A stretch of DNA of 64,000 nucleotides from Halpernia frigidisoli (GTDB lineage: Bacteria; Bacteroidota; Bacteroidia; Flavobacteriales; Weeksellaceae). Position 1 is the first letter of the stretch. Every line of letters begins with the position of its first letter. The stretch is taken from assembly GCF_900113805.1 (NCBI RefSeq), contig NZ_FOQT01000001.1:972411-1036410 (forward strand). The letters run 5' to 3'. The translations under genes and the position numbers were made by a program. Shown here in pieces: positions 27,276 through 35,579 of this stretch. The notes beneath the pieces were generated by a model that made no database searches, had not been told where the DNA came from, and saw only the letters and a program-made list of their open reading frames with translations.

Positions 27276-28379
27276 ATGAGTCATACGTTCACAATCGGTA
27301 TTGAAGAGGAATATCAAATAATTGATGTTGAAAGCCGCGATCTGGTTTCGCACGTTTCAAAAATTATAGAAGGCGGAAAAGCAGTTCTCAGTGAAAACCT
27401 GAAACATGAAATGCATGAATCTATGGTGGAAATGGAAACCGGAATTTGTCAGAATATTAAAGAAGCACGCGCGGAATTAACAGATTTGCGTCGACATTTG
27501 ATTAAAACAGCGCACGATCAAAACCTTCGTGTTGCAGGTGGCGGAACACATCCTTTTTCTAACTGGGAAACCAACACAATCACAAAACAGGAACGCTATG
27601 ACAAAATTGTAGATGACATGGGCGATGTTGCGCGTGGAAATTTAATTTTCGGTCTCCATGTTCATATCGGTATTCCCAATCGTGAAGAAGGCGTAAAAAT
27701 ACAAAATGTAATGCGTTATTTTTTGCCTCACGTTTACGCTCTTTCTACAAATTCACCCTTTTGGATCGGTAGAAATACCGGTTTTAAATCTTATAGACAG
27801 GAAATTTTTGTTAAATTTCCACGTACTGGAATTCCAAGTTTTTTTAATAATGCACAGGAATTTGACAGTTATGTTGATCTTTTGGTTAAAACAGGAACAA
27901 TCGACAACGCGAAAAAAATATGGTGGGATCTTCGAGTTCACCCATTTTACCCAACGATTGAATTTAGAATTTGTGACATGCCAATGCGACTGGACGAAAC
28001 CGTTTGTCTTGCTGCAATTATGCAATGTTTAGTGGCAAAAATTTATAAACTTCATCAGCAAAATTTAAGTTTCAGATCATACAGAAGATTACTTTTAAAC
28101 GAAAATAAATGGCGCGCTGCAAAAGACGGTATTCATGCAAAATTAATTGATTTTGGTAAAGAAGAACAATTTCCTTTTGAACATTTACTCGAAGAATTAT
28201 TAGGATTTATTGATGATGTTGTGGATGATTTAGATTGTAGGAAAGAAGTGGAATATGCGTGGGAAATTATGAAAAATGGCAGTGGCGCAGATCGTCAACT
28301 GGCAGTTTATAAAGAAACAGAAAGTTTACAGGCCGTGGTAGATTACATGATCTCCGAGACAGAATACGGCATTTTTTAA
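27276..28379 (+). CDS. YbdK/GCS2-type carboxylate-amine ligase
   Basis: This 367-residue protein is of the glutamate-cysteine ligase 2 family (COG2170, YbdK), a glutamine-synthetase fold. In vitro YbdK has weak glutamate-cysteine ligase activity. It opens with TIGIEEEYQIID (6-17), where the glutamates are metal ligands, and has AGGGTHPF (87-94), GLHVHIG (126-132) and NSPFWIGRNTG (159-169). Length fits the family (about 370). Here it is embedded among ATP-grasp ligases and a glutaminase-type protein, which suggests a dedicated peptide or amide product rather than glutathione synthesis. Substrate specificity cannot be read from sequence. Confidence 0.9.
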   Translation: MSHTFTIGIEEEYQIIDVESRDLVSHVSKIIEGGKAVLSENLKHEMHESMVEMETGICQNIKEARAELTDLRRHLIKTAHDQNLRVAGGGTHPFSNWETNTITKQERYDKIVDDMGDVARGNLIFGLHVHIGIPNREEGVKIQNVMRYFLPHVYALSTNSPFWIGRNTGFKSYRQEIFVKFPRTGIPSFFNNAQEFDSYVDLLVKTGTIDNAKKIWWDLRVHPFYPTIEFRICDMPMRLDETVCLAAIMQCLVAKIYKLHQQNLSFRSYRRLLLNENKWRAAKDGIHAKLIDFGKEEQFPFEHLLEELLGFIDDVVDDLDCRKEVEYAWEIMKNGSGADRQLAVYKETESLQAVVDYMISETEYGIF

Positions 28380-28426
28380 ACAAAATTTTAAATTTTCGTA
28401 CTTTTACAGCCCAAAAATATGGAATT

Positions 28427-29263
28427 ATGAAAGAGATAAGAATTGCTTTGTTAGATATGAATTATAATCATATTAATCAAGGCATGAGAAATATTAGAGA
28501 AATTTCTAAGCGTTTCAAAGATAACAATGAAAACAGCGTTACTATACAATGCTTTGATGTACGTTATAAAAATGAGATACCAGATATTAATGATTTTGAT
28601 ATTTTTCTTTCCTCTGGCGGTCCGGGAAATCCACATAAAGAAGGTTACGATTGGGAACCGGTTTACGCTGATTTTTTAGATCAACTTTGGGAACATAACA
28701 AAAATAATTCTCAGAAAAAATTTGCTTTTTTAATTTGTCATTCCTTCCAAATTGCCAGTATTCATTGGGGTTTAGGAAATATTTGTAAAAGAAATTCATA
28801 CTCTTTTGGCGTGATGCCTATTCATAAGTCAGACGAGGGAAAAGATTATTATCTATTAGAAAATCTACCGGAACCGTTCTATGCCGTAGATTCCCGCGCT
28901 TACCAATTTATCGAACCAAATACGGACCGCATGGAAGAATTAGGAATGGAAATAATGGCTTTAGAAAAAATGCGACCACACATTCACAAAGAACGCGCTG
29001 TAATGGCAATTAAATTTTCAGAAGAGATTTTTGGTACGCAATTTCATCCGGAGGCAGATCCGTTTGGGATGATGGAAAATTTAAAAGATGAAACCAATCG
29101 AAAAGCCATGATCGATAATTACGGTATGGAAAAATATCTGGAAACCATCGACAGAATGAACGATGACGATAAAATTATTTTGACACAAGCACAAATTTTA
29201 CCAAGGTTTTTAAATTTTGCGGAATCTCAAATTTTAAAAGAAGTTCGACTAGTTAATCATTAA
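28427..29263 (+). CDS. Class I glutamine amidotransferase-like protein
   Basis: This 278-residue protein has the Cys-His-Glu triad of the class I GATase fold: SSGGPGNP (62-69, oxyanion region), LICHSFQIA (Cys104) and GTQFHPEADP (His207, Glu209). Such proteins either hydrolyse glutamine to feed ammonia to a synthase or hydrolyse gamma-glutamyl bonds (as PuuD does). No synthase domain is attached. It follows the YbdK-type gene by 47 bases and precedes the next gene by only 3, so those two are probably translationally coupled. Its partner might be the ligase at 29267; that is inference. Confidence 0.87.
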   Translation: MKEIRIALLDMNYNHINQGMRNIREISKRFKDNNENSVTIQCFDVRYKNEIPDINDFDIFLSSGGPGNPHKEGYDWEPVYADFLDQLWEHNKNNSQKKFAFLICHSFQIASIHWGLGNICKRNSYSFGVMPIHKSDEGKDYYLLENLPEPFYAVDSRAYQFIEPNTDRMEELGMEIMALEKMRPHIHKERAVMAIKFSEEIFGTQFHPEADPFGMMENLKDETNRKAMIDNYGMEKYLETIDRMNDDDKIILTQAQILPRFLNFAESQILKEVRLVNH

Positions 29264-29266
29264 ATT

Positions 29267-30451
29267 ATGATAAAAAAATACCGCGATTTATTTAATGATG
29301 ATTTTTCGTTTGATAAATATAAAGATGTCATTTCTGATCTAAAAGAAAAAAGTGGCATCGAACCACAATTTCGTGTATCTGAAAGTCCAATTTTTTTGAC
29401 AAAAGATTTTAAGGATAAATTAAAAGACGCTTGCGAAAGTATCATTACCCAAATAAAAGACATTCCTCAGGAAGAACTTTCTAAAGCTGTTCCGGCAAAT
29501 TGTAATGTTCCAAATGATACAAAACAACCACATTTTTTCACGATAGATTTTGGAATTTGCGAAAATAAAACTGGCGAAATAGAGCCTCAGCTTATTGAAC
29601 TACAAGCTTTCCCGACACTTTACACTTTTCAGAAAGAACTTGAAAATACACTTTGTGATGTTTATCCTTTTTTAAATGAATTAAAATCTAAATTATCTAA
29701 TGAAGATTATTACGCCCAATTAAAAAAATTAATAATTGGCGACGAAAATCCGGAAAATGTGGTCCTTTTAGAAATATATCCTGACAAACAAAAAACCAAT
29801 ATTGATTTTTATTTAACAGAAAAAAAATTAGGTGTAAAACCAGTTTGTATTACAAAGGTTAAGAAGCAGGGAAAAAAATTATATTACGAAAAAGATGGAA
29901 ATTTAGTTCAAATAAAAAGAATTTACAATCGTGTTATTTTTGATGAATTGGACCGTTTTCCTGATTTAAAATTAGAGTTTAATTTTCGGGAAGAATTGGA
30001 TGTAGAATGGGTGACGCACCCGAATTGGTTTTTTAAAATTTCAAAATATTTGTTGCCAAAACTGCAGCATGAATTTGTCCCAAAAAGTTACTTTTTAAAT
30101 GAATTTCCTGAAAGTGAAAATCTAAAAGATTTCGTTTTAAAACCTTTATTTTCTTTTGCAGGAAGTGGCGTAAATCTCGATCCAACTAAAGAAATTACTG
30201 GTGCGATTTTAGATAAAGAAAATTTTATTTTACAAAGAAAAGTCGTTTATGCGCCACTTTTTTTAGATCCAAATGGTGAATTCTCAAAGGCAGAAATTCG
30301 ATTACTTTACATTTGGCAGGAAGATGAAGAACGTCCGATTTTAATGGAATATTTGGTAAGAATGACAAAAGTAGCGATGGTAAATGTTGATTTTAATAAA
30401 AAAGACGCCATCTGGATCGGTGGATCTACAGCGTTTTTTGCTGAAGATTAG
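29267..30451 (+). CDS. Uncharacterised protein, probably ATP-grasp-like
   Basis: I do not recognise a named family for this 394-residue protein. The C-terminal half contains FVLKPLFSFAGSGVNLD (289-305), which looks like an ATP-grasp strand and glycine-rich loop, and ENFILQRKVVYAPLF (318-332) like the adenine-side hinge. The central part has IYNRVIFDELD (219-229). The N-terminal stretch FFTIDFGICENKTGEIEPQLIELQAFP (positions 90-116 in outline) resembles an acid-rich metal site, as in permuted glutathionylspermidine-synthase-type ATP-grasps. It ends the cluster and begins 3 bases after the GATase stop. It is predicted to be a ligase; structure prediction would settle the fold. Confidence 0.6.
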   Translation: MIKKYRDLFNDDFSFDKYKDVISDLKEKSGIEPQFRVSESPIFLTKDFKDKLKDACESIITQIKDIPQEELSKAVPANCNVPNDTKQPHFFTIDFGICENKTGEIEPQLIELQAFPTLYTFQKELENTLCDVYPFLNELKSKLSNEDYYAQLKKLIIGDENPENVVLLEIYPDKQKTNIDFYLTEKKLGVKPVCITKVKKQGKKLYYEKDGNLVQIKRIYNRVIFDELDRFPDLKLEFNFREELDVEWVTHPNWFFKISKYLLPKLQHEFVPKSYFLNEFPESENLKDFVLKPLFSFAGSGVNLDPTKEITGAILDKENFILQRKVVYAPLFLDPNGEFSKAEIRLLYIWQEDEERPILMEYLVRMTKVAMVNVDFNKKDAIWIGGSTAFFAED

Positions 30452-30493
30452 AATTAAAATTTTTTAATTAATTTTACAAGACATTATTTTATC

Positions 30494-30718
30494 ATGGAAA
30501 TATTAGTTCACCCGAGTTCTTCTGAAGAGCAAAATTTGCTTGAAAGTTTACTGAAGAAAATGAAAATTTCTTTTGAAAGAAAGGAAACAAGTCAAAAAAT
30601 AATAGTTTCGGACGCGGAAATGGAATCTATTTCAAGAGGCTTAGAACAAGCCAATAATGGTGGAATTGTATCAAGTGTTGATGTTCACAACAAAGCAAAA
30701 CTCTTGTGCGTAAAGTAA
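30494..30718 (+). CDS. Putative type II antitoxin
   Basis: This 74-residue acidic-to-neutral protein has a helix-rich central part (EEQNLLESLLKKMKISFE at 11-28) and a C-terminal VSSVDVHNKAKLLCVK. It overlaps the downstream RelE/ParE-like gene by 13 bases, the classic antitoxin-toxin arrangement. I do not recognise a specific antitoxin family, and no DNA-binding motif is clear. The call rests mainly on size, overlap and partner. Confidence 0.65.
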   Translation: MEILVHPSSSEEQNLLESLLKKMKISFERKETSQKIIVSDAEMESISRGLEQANNGGIVSSVDVHNKAKLLCVK

Positions 30719-31005
30719 ATTGGACGATTGAAGCAGAAGAACAATATTTGAAAACTATTGCTTTTTGGATAGAAAATAACAAATCGACTAGTTATTCTGA
30801 AAAAATAATTGAAGAAGTAATTTATACGGAATCTCTATTAATTGAAAATCCTTTGATTGGAATTATTGTTGAAAACACAAATAATGAAGTGCGAAGAGTT
30901 TTAGTCTTAAAAAACTATTCACTTTATTACCGTTTAGATTCAGATGTTATTGAAATTATTTCTTTTTGGGCAAATAAAATGAATCCTAAAGATTTAAACA
31001 TATAA
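30706..31005 (+). CDS. RelE/ParE-family toxin
   Basis: This 99-residue protein has the RelE/ParE layout: KVNWTIEAEEQYLKTIAFW at the N-terminus, a middle helix with the pattern SLLIENPLIG, and the C-terminal VRRVLVLKNYSLYYRL followed by IEIISFW. ParE-type members poison gyrase and RelE-type members cleave mRNA on the ribosome; the sequence does not separate these. The start is GTG (30706-30708) inside the antitoxin gene. The pair lies between the ligase cluster and cphA, followed by a strong hairpin. Confidence 0.82.
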   Translation: MRKVNWTIEAEEQYLKTIAFWIENNKSTSYSEKIIEEVIYTESLLIENPLIGIIVENTNNEVRRVLVLKNYSLYYRLDSDVIEIISFWANKMNPKDLNI

Positions 31006-31050
31006 AATTATCTGGAATTTCTAATTATTTATCGAATAGTAATAAAAAAT

Positions 31051-31072
31051 AAGCCGCTGTAATAAGCGGCTT
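31051..31072. terminator. Bidirectional terminator between the toxin gene and cphA
   Basis: AAGCCGCT (31051-31058) pairs with AGCGGCTT (31065-31072), a GC-rich stem with a 6-base loop and a T run on the plus strand. T-rich sequence also follows on the minus strand. It separates the convergent toxin-antitoxin genes and cphA. Confidence 0.85.
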
Positions 31073-31076
31073 TTTC

Positions 31077-33707
31077 TTAATTAATATTCTGAGTTTCCTG
31101 CATTTCCTTCAGTTGGTATTGTTGCACCAATTCAATTGCATTTGAAACTACATCACTTAAAGCGGTAATGTAAGTTCCTTCTTCTGCCATACTCATCGCG
31201 TGTTTCAGCGCTTCAATCTCTTTTGGAATGATCTCATAAGTGACGTCTTTATCCGCAGAGTTTATACCGTCAATGATCAATCCGTTAATTTCTTCCTCTG
31301 AACGTCCACGCAAATGTTTTTCATTTCTGATGATGATATAGTCAAACATTCTGCCTGCAATTTTTCCACATTCGCGAATATCTTCGTCTCTCCTATCGCC
31401 TACACCGGAAATAATTCCGATCTTTTTTGTGGCCTCTACATATTTTAAATAATCTTCAATGGCTTCATAGCCTGCAGGATTATGGGCGAAATCAATTAAA
31501 ACTTTAAATTTTTTGAAATTAAATACATTCAGTCTTCCGGGCGTAAGATCGGCACTTGGAATAAATGTTTTTAAAGCCAAAGAAATATCTTCTATTTTAA
31601 AACCATAAAGAAAACAAGACAAAGTCGCTGCTAAAACATTGGATATCATAAATTTAGCCTTTCCTTCCATCGTGATCGGCACTAAAATAGCACGCTCAAT
31701 TCTGATCTTCCAGTCGCCTTTTTTAATGGTAATAAAACCTTCTTCATAAACACAGGTTGTTCTTCCCTCTTTCGCCGCTTTTCTAATATGAGGATTTTTT
31801 TCATCTAAACTAAAAAGTGCTACTTTACAGTGAAGATCGGTCGCCAGCTTCATTGAATATTCATCGTCAGCGTTCAAAACTGCCCAGCCATTTTTCTTAA
31901 TACTGTCTAAAACCACGCGTTTTACTCGCGTCAGATCTTTTAGGGAATGAATATCATTTAAACCCAAATGATCTTCTTTGATATTCGTTAAAACACCAAT
32001 ATCACAAGAGTTAAAACCTAAACCTGATCGTAAAATTCCACCTCTTGCAGATTCTAAAACAGCAAATTCGACAGTTGGATCTTTTAGAACAAATTCTGCC
32101 GAAAGTGGACCTGTTGTGTCGCCTTTTGTCAGCATTGTATTTTGAATATAAATACCGTCAGACGTTGTAAAACCTACTCTGTAACCATTATTTTTGACGA
32201 TATGGGAGATAATTCTAGTCGTGGTGGTTTTTCCGTTTGTTCCGGTAACTGCAATAATTGGAATTCTGAATTCCTTGCCCTGCGGATAAAGCATGTCCAC
32301 AACCGGCGCTGCTACGTTTCTTGGCAATCCTTCGGACGGCGCCAAATGCATTCTAAATCCTGGAGCAGCATTTACTTCTAAAACCGCACCACCACTGTCT
32401 TTTAAAGGTTGAGTAAGATTTTCTGCCATAATATCAATTCCGCAAACATCCAGGCCGATAATTCTGGAAATTCTTTCCGCCATCATCACATTTTCCGGGT
32501 GAACCATTTCTGTTACATCAATGGAAGTTCCGCCTGTAGAAAGGTTTGCAGTCGATTTTAGGTAAACAATTTCACCTTTTTGAGGAATTGTGTCTAAAGT
32601 ATAGTTTAATTTTTCTAAAAGTTCATTGGTATCTTTATCAACCAGAATTTCAGTTAAAACATTTTCGTGACCGTAACCTCTTCGTGGATCGGTATTTTCC
32701 TGATCGATCAGCTGCTGAATATTTTTTTGTCCGTCACCTGCTACATGCGCTGGAACGCGTCTCGCAGCAGCAACCATTTTATGATCTATTACTAAAATTC
32801 TAAAATCGTAACCAGTAATATATTTTTCAACGATTACTTTTTTGCCGTATTGTTGAGCGTGTTCCAATCCTAATTTTGCAACTTCAAAGTCAGTTACATT
32901 TATGGATGAACCTTTTCCGTGATTTCCATCCAATGGTTTTAGAACAACTGGATAACCAATTTTTCTTATTACATCTGCTAAACCTTCTTCGTCAGTCACT
33001 AAGTCACCGGAAGGAACGGGAATTGCGGCGTCACCCAACATTATTTTGGTTAATTCTTTATTACATGCGATATCGACGGCAATTGAACTGGTTAAACCGG
33101 TAATGGTTGCCTGAAAACGCTGCTGATTTTTACCATAACCCAATTGTACTAAAGAATTTTTCCCAAGTCTGATCCATGGAATATTTCTTGAAACAGCTTC
33201 TTCAACGATGCTTCCGGTTGATGGACCAAGTCTTTCTTTTTCTCTTATTTCCCTTAATTTTTGAATGCACGCTTCAATATCGTAATATCTGTTTTCAATT
33301 AAAGCTCTGGCCATCTCAACAGATTCTTCCGCAGCAAAAACGCCGGCATTTGCTTCCAAATAACTAAAAACAACATTATAAACGCCTTTGGTTTTTGTTT
33401 CTCTGGTTCTTCCAAATCCGGTATCCATTCCCGCTAAAGTCTGAATTTCTAAAGCCACATGCTCAATTACATGTCCCATCCACGTTCCCATTTCGATACG
33501 GTGAAAAAGTCCGCCTTCAACACCTTCGGAACAACGATGTGATATCAGCGAAGGAATTAAAAGTTCAATTCTCTCGCGAAAACCTTCTATTTTATTTGTT
33601 GGAAGTTCTTCTAGCTCCTCAAGATCTAAACGCATCTGAATAAGTTTAGTTCTTCTTATACTCCAGATATTTGGTCCTTTTAAAACCTGTATTTTCTCAA
33701 TTTTCAT
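31077..33707 (-). CDS. cphA: Cyanophycin synthetase
   Basis: CphA polymerises aspartate and arginine into cyanophycin, a nitrogen reserve, using two ATP-dependent sites. The 876-residue length matches cyanobacterial CphA (about 870). An N-terminal domain (1-160) is followed by an ATP-grasp domain (about 165-475) with VLKPLDGNHGKGSSINV (255-271) and EVNAAPGFRMHLAPSEG (444-460). A Mur-ligase-like domain follows with the P-loop TGTNGKTTTTR (488-498) and later DFAHNPAGYEA. All motifs look intact. It is divergent from cphB across a 172-base promoter region. Whether the side chain is arginine only, or another basic residue, is not visible. Confidence 0.95.
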   Translation of the reverse strand: MKIEKIQVLKGPNIWSIRRTKLIQMRLDLEELEELPTNKIEGFRERIELLIPSLISHRCSEGVEGGLFHRIEMGTWMGHVIEHVALEIQTLAGMDTGFGRTRETKTKGVYNVVFSYLEANAGVFAAEESVEMARALIENRYYDIEACIQKLREIREKERLGPSTGSIVEEAVSRNIPWIRLGKNSLVQLGYGKNQQRFQATITGLTSSIAVDIACNKELTKIMLGDAAIPVPSGDLVTDEEGLADVIRKIGYPVVLKPLDGNHGKGSSINVTDFEVAKLGLEHAQQYGKKVIVEKYITGYDFRILVIDHKMVAAARRVPAHVAGDGQKNIQQLIDQENTDPRRGYGHENVLTEILVDKDTNELLEKLNYTLDTIPQKGEIVYLKSTANLSTGGTSIDVTEMVHPENVMMAERISRIIGLDVCGIDIMAENLTQPLKDSGGAVLEVNAAPGFRMHLAPSEGLPRNVAAPVVDMLYPQGKEFRIPIIAVTGTNGKTTTTRIISHIVKNNGYRVGFTTSDGIYIQNTMLTKGDTTGPLSAEFVLKDPTVEFAVLESARGGILRSGLGFNSCDIGVLTNIKEDHLGLNDIHSLKDLTRVKRVVLDSIKKNGWAVLNADDEYSMKLATDLHCKVALFSLDEKNPHIRKAAKEGRTTCVYEEGFITIKKGDWKIRIERAILVPITMEGKAKFMISNVLAATLSCFLYGFKIEDISLALKTFIPSADLTPGRLNVFNFKKFKVLIDFAHNPAGYEAIEDYLKYVEATKKIGIISGVGDRRDEDIRECGKIAGRMFDYIIIRNEKHLRGRSEEEINGLIIDGINSADKDVTYEIIPKEIEALKHAMSMAEEGTYITALSDVVSNAIELVQQYQLKEMQETQNIN

Positions 33708-33750
33708 ATGTTATAGATCTTTATTAATGTGTGCAAAAGCGAATATTAGT

Positions 33751-33758
33751 CAAATATA
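33751..33758 (-). promoter_or_regulatory. Putative -7 box for cphA
   Basis: On the minus strand this reads TATATTTG, matching TAnnTTTG, 43 bases upstream of the cphA ATG. It shares the 172-base region 33708-33879 with the cphB promoter, so both directions may be co-regulated. Confidence 0.5.
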
Positions 33759-33866
33759 GTATAAAGATGTAAATAATTAAATAGTATAGATTTAAAATTA
33801 ATGGTAAAAGATCAAATTATCTAAAAATATCTCCTTTTAAAAATTAAGCCTTTATCTTATTTTAAT

Positions 33867-33874
33867 TAAATTTG
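33867..33874 (+). promoter_or_regulatory. Putative -7 box for cphB, suggesting a leaderless transcript
   Basis: TAAATTTG matches TAnnTTTG and ends only 5 bases before the cphB ATG at 33880. With transcription starting about 5-7 bases after the box, the mRNA would begin at or next to the start codon. Confidence 0.5.
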
Positions 33875-33879
33875 CACCC

Positions 33880-34767
33880 ATGGATCCAAAGGGAAAATTA
33901 ATTGTAATCGGTGGTGCTGTTAACAAAGGTAGTTTTGCCGAGACAGATTTCGATCAAAATGTAGAAAAAAACCTTAATTTTTTCGAACGTGGTATTTTAA
34001 GAAAGATCATTGACGAATCGAAATCAAAAAATGATTCCGTAATTGAAATCCTCGCTACAGCTTCACAAATCCCACAAATTGTTGGCCCGGAGTACAAAAA
34101 AGCCTTTGAATATCTTGGCGCTAAAAATGTCAATATTTTAGATATTATCAACCGCGAACAAGCAAACAGCGATGACGTAGTTGAACGAATAAAAAAAGCC
34201 GATGTCGTGATGTTTACTGGCGGCGATCAGTTGAGGCTAACTTCCATTTTAGGCGGAACACGTTTTCACGAGGCTTTACTTGATAAATACGAAAATGAAG
34301 ATTTTATTTATGCCGGAACTTCTGCAGGAGCAGCGGCTGCTTCCGAAAATATGATTTATCAGGGCTCCAGTCAGGAAGCGCTTTTAAAAGGGGAAATAAA
34401 AACTACACAAGGTTTAGGTTTTATTGATGATGTAATTATTGACACGCATTTTGTGCAGCGTGGAAGGATCGGCAGATTATTTCAATCTGTGGTCAATAAT
34501 CCACGTACTTTGGGAATTGGCTTAGGGGAAGATACTGGCTTATTTATTTTTAATGGAATTATGACAACAGTTGGTTCCGGTTTGGTAATTATTGTGGATG
34601 GAAGATTTATTAAGGATACTAACTTAACAAATATCGAGCTTGGACAACCAATTTCTATTGATAATTTAACTGTCCATGTTATGTCTATGAACGATACATT
34701 TGATCTTAAGACAAAAGATTTGACAATTAATAATTCTCAGTATTCACCAATTCCACAGGTTAGATAA
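33880..34767 (+). CDS. cphB: Cyanophycinase
   Basis: CphB is a peptidase of family S51 that cuts cyanophycin to beta-Asp-Arg dipeptides. The 295-residue protein has the nucleophile motif GTSAGAAAAS (146-155, Ser148), VMFTGGDQLRLTS (110-122) and IDTHFVQRGRIGRL, which are hallmarks of CphB rather than the related dipeptidase E. There is no signal peptide, consistent with internal mobilisation of the polymer. It is divergent from cphA and followed by an SDR-like gene and isoaspartyl peptidase, giving a degradation pathway to free amino acids. Confidence 0.94.
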   Translation: MDPKGKLIVIGGAVNKGSFAETDFDQNVEKNLNFFERGILRKIIDESKSKNDSVIEILATASQIPQIVGPEYKKAFEYLGAKNVNILDIINREQANSDDVVERIKKADVVMFTGGDQLRLTSILGGTRFHEALLDKYENEDFIYAGTSAGAAAASENMIYQGSSQEALLKGEIKTTQGLGFIDDVIIDTHFVQRGRIGRLFQSVVNNPRTLGIGLGEDTGLFIFNGIMTTVGSGLVIIVDGRFIKDTNLTNIELGQPISIDNLTVHVMSMNDTFDLKTKDLTINNSQYSPIPQVR

Positions 34768-34798
34768 TCTTTTCCTTTAAATTTTCTATCTTAGAACC

Positions 34799-35572
34799 AT
34801 GGAAAAACTAGGTATAATTGGCTGCGGTTGGCTCGGAGAAAAAATTGCAAAATCTGCCATTTACAAGTATAAAATCTTTTCTACCACAACTTCCGAAGAA
34901 AAATTAACCACTTTAAAAAATCAAAATTTTAATCCTTATTTGGTTAAATTTTCTGATCATGAAGACTTAGATTATGAAAATCTATTTTCTAATGTTGACA
35001 TTATAATAATTACAATTCCTTTTTCTCAACGAACGCCAGTTACAGTTTTGAAACAAAGATTTAAAAATATTATCAAGTTTATTGGTGATTTTAAAGGTCA
35101 GCTTTTTCTTTGCAGTTCCACAGGAATTTATCCGCAAGTTGACGAAATAGTTACAGAAAATTCCATCGATGAAAATTTATTAAATCAAAATATCTGGACC
35201 ATTGAAAAATTAATGAAAAGTACATTTCCACAGATCAATATTTTAAGATTTGGCGGATTAATGGGGGCTGACAGATTTTTTTCTAAATATTACCAAAATA
35301 AAGAAATTGCCGAACCTAATCAAGTCGTCAATCACACGCATTTTGAAGATATTTGTAAAGTTTTTTTAAAATTAATTGATTTAAAAATTAATGGTGAACC
35401 TTTTAATATTGTCTCGCCCGAACATCCTACAAAAATTGAAGTTTTTAATTGTCAAACAAAAAATATTTGCAAAAAATCTGATGGAGAAAAATCTGGAAAA
35501 TGTGTTTCTTCTGAAAAATTGATCAACAAAATAAATTATAAATTCATTCATCCAAATCCAGCAAAATTTTAA
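34799..35572 (+). CDS. Rossmann-fold NAD(P)-binding protein, YeeZ-like
   Basis: This 257-residue protein resembles the extended/atypical SDR family seen in YeeZ. It has the nucleotide-binding motif IIGCGWLGEKIA (6-17), a VDIIIITIPF strand near 70-79, and LFLCSSTGIYPQ (about 102-113) with the SSTGIY motif typical of this group. The classical active-site YxxxK is not evident. A role in cyanophycin use is not suggested by the sequence; it is placed between cphB and the isoaspartyl peptidase, 7 bases from the latter, so it is cotranscribed. A near-consensus box TATCTTAG precedes its ATG. Confidence 0.78.
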   Translation: MEKLGIIGCGWLGEKIAKSAIYKYKIFSTTTSEEKLTTLKNQNFNPYLVKFSDHEDLDYENLFSNVDIIIITIPFSQRTPVTVLKQRFKNIIKFIGDFKGQLFLCSSTGIYPQVDEIVTENSIDENLLNQNIWTIEKLMKSTFPQINILRFGGLMGADRFFSKYYQNKEIAEPNQVVNHTHFEDICKVFLKLIDLKINGEPFNIVSPEHPTKIEVFNCQTKNICKKSDGEKSGKCVSSEKLINKINYKFIHPNPAKF

Positions 35573-35579
35573 AATATTT

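Noticed and set aside
31077-33707. Long plus-strand frames opposite cphA (for example 32142-32381, 32546-32803 and 33395-33643)
   Set aside because: They lie antisense to a well-supported gene, have no start context or protein-like composition, and are explained by codon bias on the other strand.
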